A DNA stretch of 64,000 nucleotides from assembly GCA_945910005.1 (NCBI GenBank), contig OX246746.1, positions 18,945,133-19,009,132 on the forward strand, read 5' to 3'. The translations under genes were made by a program, and so were the position numbers. The notes beneath the pieces were generated by a model. That model was given only the letters and a program-made list of their open reading frames with translations, was not told the DNA's origin and did no database searches. Numbering within the stretch: position 1 is the stretch's first letter; each line of letters begins with the position of its first letter. Origin of the DNA: Isoperla grammatica. Taxonomy: Eukaryota; Arthropoda; Insecta; Plecoptera; Perlodidae. Of this stretch, positions 26,001 to 39,530 are shown piece after piece.

Positions 26001-29000
26001 CGTAAAACTACTCTATTATTGCACTATATTCTGTGTTCTGCGCCAGTGACAAAACATGTTGACGACAAAAGACGCCGCCATCTATATTTTTCAACTTGCA
26101 CACGGTTCCAAACTCGTGGCTGTCAAATCGTCGACAATCGTGTGTGGAATTGAGCAATTCCGTCGTCGAGTCTAATCCCCCCTGGCGAATTATCACTTTT
26201 TAATATTATGAAGAGGTTTTAAAACAGACTAATTTCGCGTGTTTTTAATATTGGAACTCTCCCCCGGCTTGGCTGGTCACGCGTGAAGCGCAGTCTGCCC
26301 GTCAGCTGCAGTATAACACGCACTGCACATGCACACGCAACGCAGTCTGGCAGTAAAGTGCATGATGATTGGTGCAACCCCCGACGGCAGGTTCTCTGCA
26401 TTTAGCCATTTTATTAGTTGCACGACGTTTCCTTTTGTCAGAATTTGTTCAGGATTACTTATACATAATTATTCCAAATAAACTTTACCGCTGTATGACT
26501 CTTCGAACTAACGCAATTATTTTAAATGTTACAAGTTTTTTCATTAGTCTAAATTTTAAAACTTTTTACAAAAAATAGATTTATAAATTAATTTAAAAAC
26601 ACACCTTTTAAGATAAAAAAAGTAAAAAAGTATATATTATTTTAAGGTTGACCAAAATAAGTAAATCCCACAAACACCATTTAAGATTTCCGAGTTCAAT
26701 GGCTTATAAAATGACATGGTATACATACGCGTATTCCCGCCACATTGTGGGGTTAGCCCTAGCGAATTGGTTCCATGTCCATGGGTGCAGAGTGCAGTTG
26801 ATACGCGTCACTTTACAAGTGTCTGCATGGTTAGTGAGATGTTCGTACTTGCTGGCTGGTGGTTTGAGGTAAGTAGTCTCCTAAACTTTAGACACGGAAC
26901 ATTTTCATTTCGGACGCCAAGAAAATTGGAGAAAAAAGAATGTTGTTAAAATATTTAAAAAGGTCTATGGAGGACGAAATCTACCCTGTTTCGTAGTGTG
27001 TTATTTTATAGCGTACTCCTTCCTTCAGAAACATACTGAGGCAAGTACAACGTCAACTATTGGTCTCAATACAGAGTGAGGGAAACTAAACACGATCTAG
27101 CCCAGACATCATAAGAACGTGAAGCAGATATTTATTTTTATATAGTTTGTGGCTGGTTCAAATTTGTCCCGATGTTACAGGGGGGAGGGAAGGGGGCGCA
27201 AAATAAACAACCAAAATGTTTCCACGATTGGCTATGTGTTCGTGAAACAACTTCTCACGGAAGATTCTGATTCTGCCGACGTCATATGACTTACCTGTCG
27301 GGTAAGTCGTAAAACAACAAATATACGAACCCTACGAAATGTACTGATCTTAATTTCTTATGATACATATCTAACTCTGAGTGAGTTGCACATACAAAAA
27401 TTAAAAATATTAAATTGTTTAAAACAAATCTTATGATTAAAAGAAAGCAAAAATAATAAGAAACGGCCCTCGAGTGTGTCTGGCTGTCTAACCTTGTTCG
27501 CCTTCAACGGTCCGTCCAGGCGGCTACTATGCGTGCCACTGTGACTAATCGGTCACTTTCGCAACACCCACCATCATAAACAGCATTTTGCGCTACTGTT
27601 TATTACAGTGGCGTGCATGTCAATACGTTTTCCCCACAAAAACAAAACGAACATTTAACAATTAGAAAAAAAAAATGCAAGTCCTGCGTTGTTCCTGAAT
27701 AGCTAAGCATTGCCACGTTCGCATTTATTTCTGTTTCTTTTATGTATGTAATTAAATCGATTCTAAACAACGAATATTTATCGAACTTGGATAGGCCTAG
27801 GCCTATAATAAAAAGATTAGAACAAAAAAAAGAAAACACTCTCGTCTACGAGTAAAATAATTGAAAGACAATCACAATTCAAAGTTCTCGTAAGTCGTTG
27901 TTCAATATAGGCAACACCCATCATTACAGAGTAGGTTAGGCCTATTTTACCTCTGTTTCACCGCACAAAACTTCACCCCAGTTTTCGAGTCTAGAGAACG
28001 ATTTATCCCGCGAATAGAGATAGTGGGAGCCTCTGTATGTTCATCCAAGATACTCTTCGACTGCTGAAGCACAGATTCACGTCAAAGGTTCTCGCTAATT
28101 CTTATCCCTTTATCTCCAGTTACAACGCGCTCCCCTTCCCAACCGTATACCTATATATAGCATATTTATAATTTCAATACGGATTACCATAACGACAATG
28201 AAAGAGAAGAGAGGCTGAAGCAGGAAGGAACTACGACCATGATCGAAACTCGAAACCTGTACAATGAATGCACCCACTTCTTTTCACCGCACGTAGCACG
28301 TGCAGTACTGAGAGAGGCTCAATGACATCCTTCGTAGAACCACACTGAGGCGGTGGGACGCCATTTTGAATTGGGAAATAGTATGGTATCGGCATATTCG
28401 ATTTATTTCTGGATTCACTTGCTTTGGCAAAATTAAAATATTTTTTTGAAGATATTTTCTTTAAATCTAAATTTGTTTTTGAAAATCTTAAACTAACGAT
28501 AATATTAATTATAATTATAAGCCTTTTGTCGATTAATTTAATTAATTGAACTAATTCGGGGGATCGAACAGCGGTAACGTTTTTTGGAATATGTAAGTAA
28601 GCAAAAAAAAACAAATTTCAATAAAATAAATTCCGTACCGACCCGTTTTGCGTCAAATATAACGTTTCTTGGATTACTAAAATGCAGGACATCCCAATTA
28701 ATGGTGGCTGTGACAGCCTTGTAAGTTCTAATTGATGCGGTACGGTTTGAGGTGTAGGAAGAAATTGGATGTTATTACATGCATGGCCTGGCCTCAGATG
28801 CCTGCCCCTTGTTAGAGAATTCTGCGTAATAAGCAGTGTCATATCGCGCATAACGCTGTGATTAAAGCTTATTGCGATACATGTGTATTCTCCAAAATGT
28901 ATGTTCAGAAAATGTCACAATTTAAAGCATGCGTAATACTAAGTGCAGCCTATCGTTTTCATTACAGATACTAAAATATACAACATAATTCCTACAAATG

Positions 29001-29127
29001 AAATAACTAACGGGAATTTAAAAATTAGGTAGGCAATTTAATGCACCATCACACAAAATGAAATTCAAAATTTTAGAACAGTAATGCAACATCGAATTTT
29101 TAACGCAAATTACATATACCAAACAAA
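23062..29127. other. Intronic stretch without a gene
   Basis: Contains C runs at 25256-25270 and 25750-25759, the possible transposon end near 25640, and a short CTG run at about 23497-23510. No coding sequence was recognised. Confidence 0.5.
25640..25695. mobile_element. Possible transposon end: CAGTGGCGAATACAGGGGG
   Basis: CAGTGGCGAATACAGGGGG is followed by TCATTGCCCCCC. Many invertebrate DNA transposons end in CAGTGGCG-type sequence running into G runs. This is a single end with no matching partner identified. Confidence 0.35.
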
Positions 29128-29345
29128 TTTACTAATTCGGGAGGTCGCTGGTCCGATATTTCGAAACCGGTCACGGTATTTACTGACTGAATTTTTTTTT
29201 TTACGAGGTTTACCTGAGTCACAAGACGAAATCTGGGATTGAGTCGTATAAGAGAGCCCTCTGACATTCCTTCTACACTATCCAAACTAATATTTCTAGA
29301 GAGTCACCTAAAGAGGGGCACAACGGGTACAGCTGGTATGCACAG
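29128..29345 (+). repeat. SINE family B, 5'-truncated
   Basis: It starts at TAATTCGGGAGGTCGCTGGT (the B-box region) and keeps the full body to AGTCACCTAAAGAGG and AGCTGGTATGCAC. The A-box part is missing. Confidence 0.6.
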
Positions 29346-31361
29346 CACAGCAGCAATATTGTTGAAGTAAACCAAATATTACGAATTATTATTTCATTCA
29401 TCATAAATAACATACATTTGGTACCGTTTTTCTACTACCAAAGGTAAAAATGTTTGATAGGAGAATACAGTTATTAAAATAAGTACCTATGTATACAAGT
29501 TTAAATATCCCCCAATATTATCCGTCCCAGTCATACATATTAGTGAATAAGTTCGGCCACCTGGCGTCATTTTGTGAGCACTGCCCCCGAGTCGATAGGG
29601 GGACTAGAACGCAAACGTAGCGTATTCCTATCGAACGAATGCTCATCCACCGTAGCTGTAGCTGTAGCTGTCATTCAGTTTGTCGAGCGCATTTATTATC
29701 CGCCCCCCTACCCTGTGAATATGTACGTAAGCGTACATTTTGGCTTTATGCTAAAATGAATATAAATACAAGATTATTTGCCCAAAGCCTATCGACCTGT
29801 CCAGTTGAAGCAGACTGAATGCAGATGAGCAGGATTGATGGTTAATGACTACATATATATGTATTTATTTATTAAATCCACTGGCACTTGGGACCGAAAC
29901 AACTCATTACTACGAGTAGACCATCAATATGAACGTTTCGTCGAACTCTTATAGGCTACAATGAACTTGACTAGTCTAGGCTTAGAACCTCGACAGAATC
30001 ATTTCGAGATGTTTCAATGAGATATTTGTCATTCGGAAAACTAAAACTACATTATAAACTTCACTGTTCGTATCATTAACATTACATCAAACAACACTTC
30101 AATTGTTTGGCGCTATATATTAAGATTTAAAGATATATTTAGGAGCATGATGTTATCAACACCCTTCTAAAACCGTATTTGTAGATACATCCCGCAAACG
30201 GAACCCAAATTTTGATTTTAAATTTCGTTTTATCGATACGAACAAAACGTTAAATTCTCAAACGTCTTAGATAATAGCCACTTTTAGAAGTAAATTTATT
30301 CTAAACTAAACCTTTACCTTAGCACGTAGCACAGATTGCTATTTGGAAGGAATTGGAAGGAGAAGCGATTGGTTGTTTACGTTGGCAGCCGAGTAAGTGA
30401 ATGAAACCAACGGCCGTCGCCACCTCGAGACTACACAACGGTGGCAATATCAGTAATGGACGATCAAATATGTATCAAGAAAAGAACTGTGGGACTTCAC
30501 TTGTCGAGCCACGTAAATATTTTACACCTTGCTAGAGAATTCCAATCGCATTGTCATGCGTAGCACCTATAGAATTGGCAAGGTTGCACTTTCTTCCCCC
30601 AGAGACCTCCGACCATCAAGTGGTTATTCTCTTCCTTCTTACGGTAAGGTACAAATAACAACAAAGAATCTTCAGGAAGGTGTAACCGACCAACCCAGCC
30701 AGCCACTTTTTGCTGAAAGGCATTCTTTACCTGTGGCGGGAAACTAATGCTGGGCTCTCTGGGAGCCTGCATTGCATTCCTAGATGCTCGGATCTGTTGG
30801 TCCTCATAAAGAATTGTCAACCTCGAGAAAACACTGCTTCTAGATAAGAATATTCGCGTCCCATTCCACATGAAATAATTTATACCAGCTAGGCCGAACA
30901 CACGTTTCTACGCAAAACACTGAAATATTTAACTCTGTGTTGAGTTCGGATGGATATTTACGTCTTTACGTGCCTAGCCGCGAAAAACGAGAGAAAAGGT
31001 CGTATCTATTTTGAATATTTGCCATGAAACTGCAGTCTCCTTTCTTTTATGTCCACGGCTATAAATATTTTGTGGTTTCCGAAGCAGAGGATAGCTATTA
31101 CACTCCTCTAGCTGTCCGCACTACGAAAAAATTCACAACTTTAAAAGCTTCAAGTGAAATTTATTAATAAATGGCAGCCGCGCGCCCTTCAGCTTATTCG
31201 CCTGAGAATACTGCGAATTTCAAGTTGAGCCCCTCCCCAGACGTCGCTATTGTTTACACTACACGACATACATTCGTGTATGATTATATATTACTGCTTT
31301 CAGTATGAGCGTGTCCATTGTTTTCCAAAAGGTCACCTTAATTCAAGCACACATGCAGAAC

Positions 31362-31425
31362 TCCCCTTGTGAAGGCTCAACCAGCCCCCCTGTGAACGGC
31401 TGGCTCATCATGAGTCAGTCACAAG
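31362..31425. repeat. Small inverted repeat
   Basis: AACTCCCCTTGTGA at the left is matched by TCACAAGGGGAGTT at the right, with a smaller hairpin (CCAGCC...GGCTGG) inside. This may be a short MITE; no target duplication was identified. Confidence 0.6.
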
Positions 31426-32439
31426 GGGAGTTGGGTTGAGTAGGTTCGGTGACTGCTTCACTTATATAAAACCCATATCTTGCAATGGACATGGCATGAA
31501 ACACCTGACACTCAGGCAATCATTTTAAAACGAGCCTTGAAAGCCTACGGCGTTTCAATTCTAGTTCATGAATACAAAGTGTATAACAAAAATAATAAAA
31601 CCTTCTGTACCCTTCGACTGATCGATAATAAATAATTAAATAAATACATTGTACAGTATAACTGTGTGTGTATATTATCGTTCAGATAGAACAAACATGC
31701 CGTTTATTCTTGTGTACATATAAAAATTGAACCAAGTACTACCAACATAATGTTACTTAACTTAATTACATCCATCATTTAAACCAAACCCAAACATTCG
31801 TATCGTTACTTGAAATTTTATAAAACCAAACATACATAAAATAAACTCTGTCGAAAACCCCCCAAAGTAAACATGTAGATAGAAAGATGGATGGATGAAT
31901 GTTTTGGGATTCGGTCGGAACAGTATAAAACGTATGGTGCAGGCAGAGTACTTCACAAACTGGTTTCAAAGGATAATAGAAGCGTTCATCAGAGTGATCT
32001 CCATCTCAACTAGACTCAACATAAACAGTTCCCTGTTCTTCGAGGCAGCCAATGTACTCTCGTGTTTCACAAAGGCAATGCAGTGAAAAACGTTCGATAC
32101 GCAAGTTAGCCATCAAGGACGTTCAAAATATGATACTGCTGCTGGTTGTGCAGCCACCGTAGCTCACCAGTCACCCCACATACCACCTACACAGTGTGTA
32201 CACACTCGCTCAATATTACAGGCGCATTACACTAGGAAGGAATGTTTAATTACGAGATATGCTAAACATGTGTTAGACACCCGCATGTACCTACGCAAGC
32301 ACAGCAATACCTCGGACAAAGAAGTCATTAACCTTACTATCAATGTACGTCGAGATATTAGACCCCATATGAATCAGACGTATCCTAGTCGTTGCAACTA
32401 CCTATGCTTTACGTTTCACTCTCGAATTTTGGCAAAGAC

Positions 32440-32560
32440 GTTACCTAATCGAGACGATGACTGGTGATATATGAAGACGTGAAACACACGACATCCATGC
32501 TGCAAGCCAGGATTCGAACCTTGTGGTTCACTAGACTAAACCAACCTCGGCAACCAATAT
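32440..32560 (-). repeat. SINE family A, partial
   Basis: It shares with the 11345-11524 copy the plus-strand segments ATCGAGACGATGACTGGTGA, GACATCCATGC and GCAAGCCAGGATTCGAACC. It has internal deletions in the tRNA-like head. Confidence 0.55.
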
Positions 32561-32618
32561 ATAACATAAGAGCTTGTCAAGAATGTTTTCACATCACCGA
32601 CGCCGGAGTGTTTTGACG

Positions 32619-32641
32619 CCCCCCCCCCCCCCCCCCCCCCC
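32619..32641. repeat. Poly-C run, 23 bases
   Basis: The longest pure G/C homopolymer in the window. Confidence 0.95.
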
Positions 32642-32979
32642 ATCCCTCCATCAGACACGTGTGGCAAAGGTGACTGCGAGTGATGAACTACGAGGTTTGG
32701 GTTCTGGTTCAATGTTGCCTTCAGTTCTTGCTTCTCGGGCGTAGTGGGCGTTCGTTAACAATGTAACAACGTGTGTGCGTAATTACTGCATTCAACAGCA
32801 TAGAACAGTAGGGCCTAGCTAGGTCCTTGCTTCCTACTACAACGAATACTAATGACCAGTAGCTATTAAGCGAGCGAGCATACGCCAATGTTGATTATTA
32901 CATCATATAATTGTTTATCACGCGATTTCTCTTCAGTTTCAAAGATAAAGACCGCGTTAGTTACCGGTACGTGATGTAA

Positions 32980-33875
32980 GGCTGGTGTCACACTATGCGT
33001 TGCTGACGCTCCTACAAAAGCGGATGCGCTTAAAGCGGATGGCCTCTACCTGTCACACTATACTGCGGTAGCAGGATAGCACGTTGATTAAAATCCGAAG
33101 AATGGCAGATAAAATTAAGTGAGAACACATGGCTCTGTGCATGGGTTTCCACAGGGGTGGCAAGGGGGCACTTCGCGGTGTGCTCATAAAAACACGCATT
33201 AAATTTAAATTTAACCATGTTTAGAATAAGTTTTATCTGTTCTGCAAAAAATTTTAAAATTAAATAAATAATGAAAATAATAATAATCATAATAATAATA
33301 ATAGTAGTAGTAATAATAATAATAAGTTTTCTTATTTGATTATAAATTATACAAATTAACATAAAAATGGTTCATCTATATAAAAAGCCACAAAGCACTT
33401 ATACAGGCTTAACTGTGGCTTAAACATAAACATACAATTCAAAAGACTAAACCATAGTGAGAGTACGTAGGTAAAAAATATACCTCATTACTCATTAGTC
33501 ATTAATCATTATACAAAAACTGAAAACACACAAAGAAAGGTTACAAAAAATGGATACAAATATATTTAACGAAAAGTAAACAAGAAATTAAATGAACTTG
33601 TCCACATCAAACATTGTGGAAAACAGTACAAACAACTTGCTAACGCTCCGTTACAACCGCATAGTGTGACACCTTGCATCTAACTACGTGTGTTGTCGCT
33701 CAAATCCCGCTGTCCGCTCGTCCGTCTACGCGGCAGCATGCTGCGGTAGCATCCGTTGGGCGCGTTGGCAACGCACAAGTGTGACACCTCGCATTTAAAA
33801 GCGTGTGCTGTCACCATCCCTCAAAAGCGTTCCGCTCTTGCAGGACCGTTAGCAACGCATAGTGTGACACCACCC
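32980..33875. mobile_element. PIF/Harbinger-like non-autonomous element
   Basis: An 896 bp element between TAA trinucleotides (32977-32979 and 33876-33878). The left end GGCTGGTGTCACACTATGCG pairs with the right end CGCATAGTGTGACACCACCC. The GTGTCACAC word recurs inside, often inverted. TAA-type duplication and GG..GGTGTCACAC ends suit PIF/Harbinger elements. The middle holds an ATA/AAT microsatellite. It encodes no transposase. Confidence 0.8.
33281..33326. repeat. AT-rich trinucleotide microsatellite
   Basis: Mostly AAT/ATA units with a short TAG-rich interruption, inside the Harbinger-like element. Confidence 0.8.
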
Positions 33876-33878
33876 TAA

Positions 33879-36800
33879 GGAATGCTACGTCAACAAAATG
33901 GATGCCCCCTGTGTCTAAGTGTTAGGGGTGGAATAGAGAAAGTCTATGTAGATGTCGAGTGTGGTGCTAGTGGGATGGATCGTATTCGAAAAACAGCCAA
34001 GCCCCACGTAGTAAAATATCGACCCCACATCCCCTCATTTCTCGACCCCCCCGACTTCACCAGCTCCCACAAGCGCTTCCGGAATAATAGGCACTGTTGG
34101 GGGTGCTGCTGACAATTTTATAGCAATTTTTGCAGCCATTTAAATGGATTGTCCGATAATATTTACAATAGCCTCAACTAGTATTTATAATTAACAATAA
34201 TTGATAGCATGCTGTTCGAAATTGGGCTGAATACGTGTTCGTTTATGCAAGCTAGTATGCAGCGTGAACGTGTGCGCTATTCCCTAGTGAAAGTTGTCAG
34301 CGTCATCGCAATGCTTCTGGGTAACGAGATGGTAGACAGAATACGAGTAAATGGTCCACAGCGAAAATCTCGACACCTATTTGAATACGAAATTAGGTTT
34401 AAAAATAGATCAAAGTGTGTTTATGAGTCCCTCGCAGACTTGTGTTTTAGAGGCAAAGCAGTTTACATAAATAAGTCAAGACGATTGTGCCTCGGCTACC
34501 CGCAATGCAGCGTAAGAGTGGTCCAGCCAACGTCATCACATGGGGAGCCAGCCGAAGATTAGATTCTCCAGTGATATAACTTGACAAGTTGTGACCTGAT
34601 CGCTGCAGGCTACAGTTTTCACGTCGCCGTATGGAGATTTTTATAATTGCTTCACGCTGCCTTGAGATTTTTTACCATAAGGTTCCTAGACGAGTGCGTC
34701 GATATATGACATATGATTTGTAAGTTGAATAGTTCACATTCAAGTTGCATGGCGGAAAGAAATAAGCACGTATGTTCCCAAGAGACCTGCTTCAATTCGA
34801 TACCTGCTCTTAGCACGTGAGAAGGTAAAACCACCAAACACTCTGCTTACTGAAACTCACTGGGGGACAGGGCTGAAAGAGTCAACCTGACACTAGTTAT
34901 TGAAATTCTGAATGAAAGTCTAGGGAGTTTTTTTTCCTAATCTGCGTGGGGAGTGGGAGTTTGTAAGTTTGTTAACATGTAGCGTTGAATGTGCCATGGT
35001 TCTCATTCGTTTTGATAAGATAAATGTAGGCTTCGAGATTGGATAGAGGTTTCTAGGGCCATCTGTAAATGTCTGCGATGGGGATATCACCAAAAGGTAC
35101 CGTTCCATCCCTTCCCAGCAAACTCAATACGGGAGGGTCCTCATCCGCACGACACTTATTCGCAAATAAGCTAAACCGCTCGTGAGCGAAGAACAAGCAC
35201 AATAAGCGTGTATTTACAACAAATACGCTCGCAGATAGTGGTATATAGACCTACAAGACTCAACATTTATTTGGCTACTTCTGATATTAATCGGGACATG
35301 TAATTAACTATGAACTGCTCTCGCTGTCTATAAACCAAATCAACAAGCAACGCTTGTAAGAAAGGCTGTTTTCTCAATTGTTTGGAACATCCACCTGAGT
35401 AGCATTGAGGAACCAATGACAAAGTAATTAAACCTATCGTAATCCCTTTGTGTTTAGTGTTCACTCTAATTTAGTAATTTTACAACGATCAACTCCACAC
35501 TCCACTCCACAGCGTTATGACCATTCCTTCGCATACATAAATACATTGTATAATCTAACATTATGATGAGGTACATTATAATCGTCATAACATAGTTCGG
35601 GGGGAAATCAATGGTTAGTAACTTTTGTGTGGGTTATGCCTGAAACAAAAAATGTAATGTTGTTTTATATTTAAATTGTTCTTTTTTATTTATCAAAATT
35701 GTGCTCGTTCGTATAGGCCTTTTGGGTAAACAAACTCGGGTCACCAACTATTGTGCACAAGAAAACGTCTGCCAAAGTCACTGTGCTTTGGTTTATCGTT
35801 AATATTGAATTATCGGTAATTAATAATTGCATTGTTGCATAGTGTGGTGAGTGGGAGCGGAAAAACGTAACCCACTATACACAGCAGTACAAAGCAGTAA
35901 AAATAATAACAGTAAATAAAGTAAATAACAAATACAAAGTCCATACGTTAGGTAAAAAGCACTCATTGTACAAACCTAAATGAATAGAATGAACTCACCA
36001 GTATACATACAGAAAACCAGAGTCCAAACGATATGAGATGACCATACATGTTTTACTAAGCAGGCCAGGATTGAACGTCATTTGACAACGCATTATTGAC
36101 AATGTCCGGTTTTTAATTGACTCGCAAAGCTGTGATACAATACATCTTGACGTTTTGACATTTTATTATTCAACATCAGCCGAAATAATGTTTATTTTTA
36201 ATTTTTATCGTTGTTTGCAATTTATAATCAGTAACAAGTTAAACTCCCGAATCGAGTATTAAATCACTGCACTGCTCCCCCTCCCCCTCCACCTCCCCCT
36301 CCCCCACGCATACGAACACACACAACTATCCTATAATCCCTGAATCGTAAATTACTAAACGTGCAATGTCATATCATGTTTTTTAAAATACATATCCAAA
36401 TTTTAAATACCGTATGGTAAATACATGTTTTAGTAATCAGAATACAAAACGACCACGTTCTTGTCCTCGATCATACGCTACATTTACTACGCTATATGTA
36501 TTCTCTATGAATGAAGATTATACGACCATTGACACCATCATACTCGTGCTTGTTTGAGTAGAAAACTGAAACGCGTTGTTTTTTTTTATGCGAAGAGAGG
36601 AAGTATGACTAGTATTTTAGACAAATCAAGTTTTGCACTGTCAACTGACAGGTCGAGGTAGGTTCTGACATGTTAAACGTTGGTGACCGCTGCCCGCAAA
36701 GAGGGCCCTCATCCCTATACCTCAACCATCAGTCTTGGTAATCTTTCTAGCAGATATCCAAACTTCTCGTATTTATAATGGAAACTGAAGTGATAATAAT

Positions 36801-39055
36801 ACACTAACACTTATAATAGTAAGTTTACGTATATTTGTTCTGGTTTATATACAAGAAGATGTGTTTATAAGAGATGTTTATTGATCGTTGTTTCCAACTG
36901 ACAAAGCACTTGTCTTCATTCTTCTTGGTTGTAAGAACCGGATCGTGCAAAACGCCAAGTGTACAATTTCCTCTTATGGCTATTAATTGCGATGCAATAG
37001 CTGCGCAAAAACAAGCCTAATATATTCCCTATTGTGGTTCTAGGCGTTATAAGCCAGATAGCAATTTATACGAGTACGAGACAAACCCAATTCGGCATTG
37101 TTCTCTTCTTATAGGTTCAAGGCGCAATCACAATACCTACTCATTGGCAACACAAGGGGATAGTATTGTTTCCCCGCAATCATGTTCCTGACATCTAGCT
37201 CAAGCTTACTTTGACTTTGACATTGAAATCTCGCCCCGATTTGCATTTAGTTAATTAAACTGTCTCAATCACTCGTTTGTCTATGGTGTATTGGAAAGCA
37301 GGCGCCCTTTCATTCACGGAGCACTAGAGGGTGGGGGCAGGGGAGGGGGGGAGATCGCAACTCCTTCATATCTCGTACTTGAATGAATGGAAACTCAAGC
37401 GGAATTAATACCACATATAAGAATTGTGAGAATCTATAACGTTTTAGATCCGGTAATCAAAAATGTAATTTCATATCAAAGTTTTTAAAAGAACCGGATG
37501 GCTTTGAGGTTGAAAGTGTTTTAATACCATGAATACTGCTGCTTCACACTTTTGAATAACCTGGTTGTCTCCATAAATGCACCCCTATCCCCTGTAATAT
37601 TTATAGTGGGACAACACATACCACGTCCACTCAATCGTTTACGTGGCGTTCACGTTCAACCATTCCTCGGGGTTTATCCATCCCAGGTCTATGATCACAA
37701 TACACCAGTTTCCACATTTTGTAGAACTCTAAAATGAACGGCTACCCAAGCTCATGTATTGTTTTAAAATTTTCATTCGCGTTTTTATATACGACCAACT
37801 GGAGGGAATCCATTAAAAAACCATAAGCTTTGTTAAAACTGAATACGTCTGAACTGAAACTAATATAACTTGGGACGCTGAAGCTGTAATTTATTTGTCT
37901 TTGAAGTGTCGGAATTGGTGCCGCCAGGAATCTTAATTTGCAAAGACCCCTCTTAAATGTCCATCCAGATTGAACCCTCTCCTACTCCACTTAGCACTCT
38001 CGAGTGACAATCATTATTAATTGGGACAAGTGGTTACAAAATTAGTCACGTAAGATGCCAACGGTCCTGACATTACCACAGGCGTAGGCCTACCAACGGT
38101 CGCAGGTTCGAGCCTCATCGCCAGCAGTCGTGACCCTACTTGCGATTCAACAGATCGAGTCTCAAAACTAGCCCTTGAAAAAATAATTCCTTATCAACTG
38201 AACCAAAAACAGTACAGTACAGCATATATCATCATACATGACGATTATAGATCAAAACCATTGTAGATACTCCACTACATTTATAAGTTCTTACAACGGC
38301 ACAATTGTTTCCCATTTTACAACTTTATTCGGCTAACTATAACAACATTAGGGCCCGACATTGTTTTTGTGTTTTGAGTAAACTGTAATCAAATTTGAAG
38401 TTGAACCGCGTCGAGTTAACTAATTTAACAAAATAATGGCACGTACGAGTGTGAAACAGACGACGGTTAAACACAATATACGGTCGCTCAAACACAGAAT
38501 ACGGTCACTCAAACAAAGTGTACGGTCGCTCAAACACCTACAAGCAAGAATATAATCCTATTTCTCAAAACTCCCATCCCCCAGCAACAATTCATACTAT
38601 TTAGCACGTCAACGTACCATTTCACCCTTTCTTCGTCTGTACCGTCCGTACCACACTGACAAAAGTACCGAGCTGACAGTCAAAAGCCTTTTAAGGTGAT
38701 TTGTATGCATGTGCAGTTTTACCATATCCTTCGAATAACAACTAATACGAGATAGGAAACAGGCAGCAAGCATGATGAATACATAATACATTACATGTTT
38801 ATGTTTTTATTCCGATGCACATGAGCATTTGCGCAGATATAACCCATTGATGGTTATTCATTCCATTGTTTTGAATACGGATGGGGAGTCAAGAGCAATG
38901 GACCACACAAGTGTTGTCAGTGTAAAGAGGTGCAGAGTGCAGATATTTTCAGTTTGACATAATGGTGTAAAGCTTCTTGTGACCACCGCCCAGCATAACA
39001 AAATAATATAATATGAATAAATATTATATGATTCTGTCAGGTTGTCACCAAGTAA
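33879..39055. other. Intronic stretch without a gene
   Basis: A CCCCCT-rich pyrimidine patch lies at about 36277-36305, and the 21-bp tandem repeat is at 38467. An open frame of 117 codons at 34209-34562 has no resemblance to a family I know, and I do not call it a gene. Confidence 0.45.
38467..38537. repeat. Short tandem repeat, period ~21 bp
   Basis: About three copies of TACGGTCGCTCAAACACAGAA with a few changes. Confidence 0.75.
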
Positions 39056-39074
39056 GGGGGGGGGGGGGGGGGGG
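39056..39074. repeat. Poly-G run, 19 bases
   Basis: An uninterrupted G run just before a foldback MITE. Confidence 0.95.
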
Positions 39075-39134
39075 TCGCATAGCGGTGAAGCAGCAGGCGG
39101 GGAGCATCAAACTAAGAAAATCTCTTGCATTAGT

Positions 39135-39290
39135 TCACACTCAAGCTCTCCTCAACTCAGCCTCTCATCAGCCTCACGTAGCCACCAATCACAGAGCCGT
39201 CCATATGGCAATGCCGTTCCGTGAATGGTGGCTGGGCGAGGCTGAGGAGAGGCTGAGTTGAGGAAGGCTCGAGTCTGGACTATGCATACA
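39135..39290. mobile_element. Foldback MITE (CTCAACTCAGCCTCTC family)
   Basis: The left arm TCCTCAACTCAGCCTCTCAT and GCCACCAATCACAG is inversely matched by CTGTGATT-like and GGCTGAGGAGAGGCTGAGTT on the right. The arms are about 60 bases, with a short spacer. It sits about 60 bases after a 19-base G run. Confidence 0.75.
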
Positions 39291-39371
39291 GACCAGAGTC
39301 TAAAGGATTGTTTCTACATCGAGCTATTTTATATGCTATAATAAGAGAGGTGTGATTGGATGATGATACTT

Positions 39372-39530
39372 GGGCTTTATTTCAGGGTGCCAACAATGCC
39401 AATTGAGACGGTGAGTGGGTGGTTATTATGATACATAAAACGCCATATGACATACATGCCCAAACCAGGATTCGAACCTACAACGTGGTTTACTATAGGC
39501 CAACTCGACCGTGGCCAACGCTAGCGTGTG
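39372..39530 (-). repeat. SINE family A
   Basis: The plus-strand reading has TTGAGACGGTGAGTGGGTGG, CGCCATATGACATACATGCC and CAAACCAGGATTCGAACC, then a head region with GTGGTTTACTATAGGCCAAC and CGACCGTGGCCAACGC. It matches the copy at 11345-11524 throughout. Confidence 0.65.

Noticed and set aside
34209..34562. Open frame of 117 codons
   Set aside because: No family resemblance, no splice or start context worth noting, and it lies inside the inferred TRIM9 intron. A frame of this length is not surprising in 64 kb.
38467..38537. CRISPR-like spaced repeats
   Set aside because: Only about three 21-bp units with no unique spacers, in an animal nuclear intron. It is an ordinary short tandem repeat.
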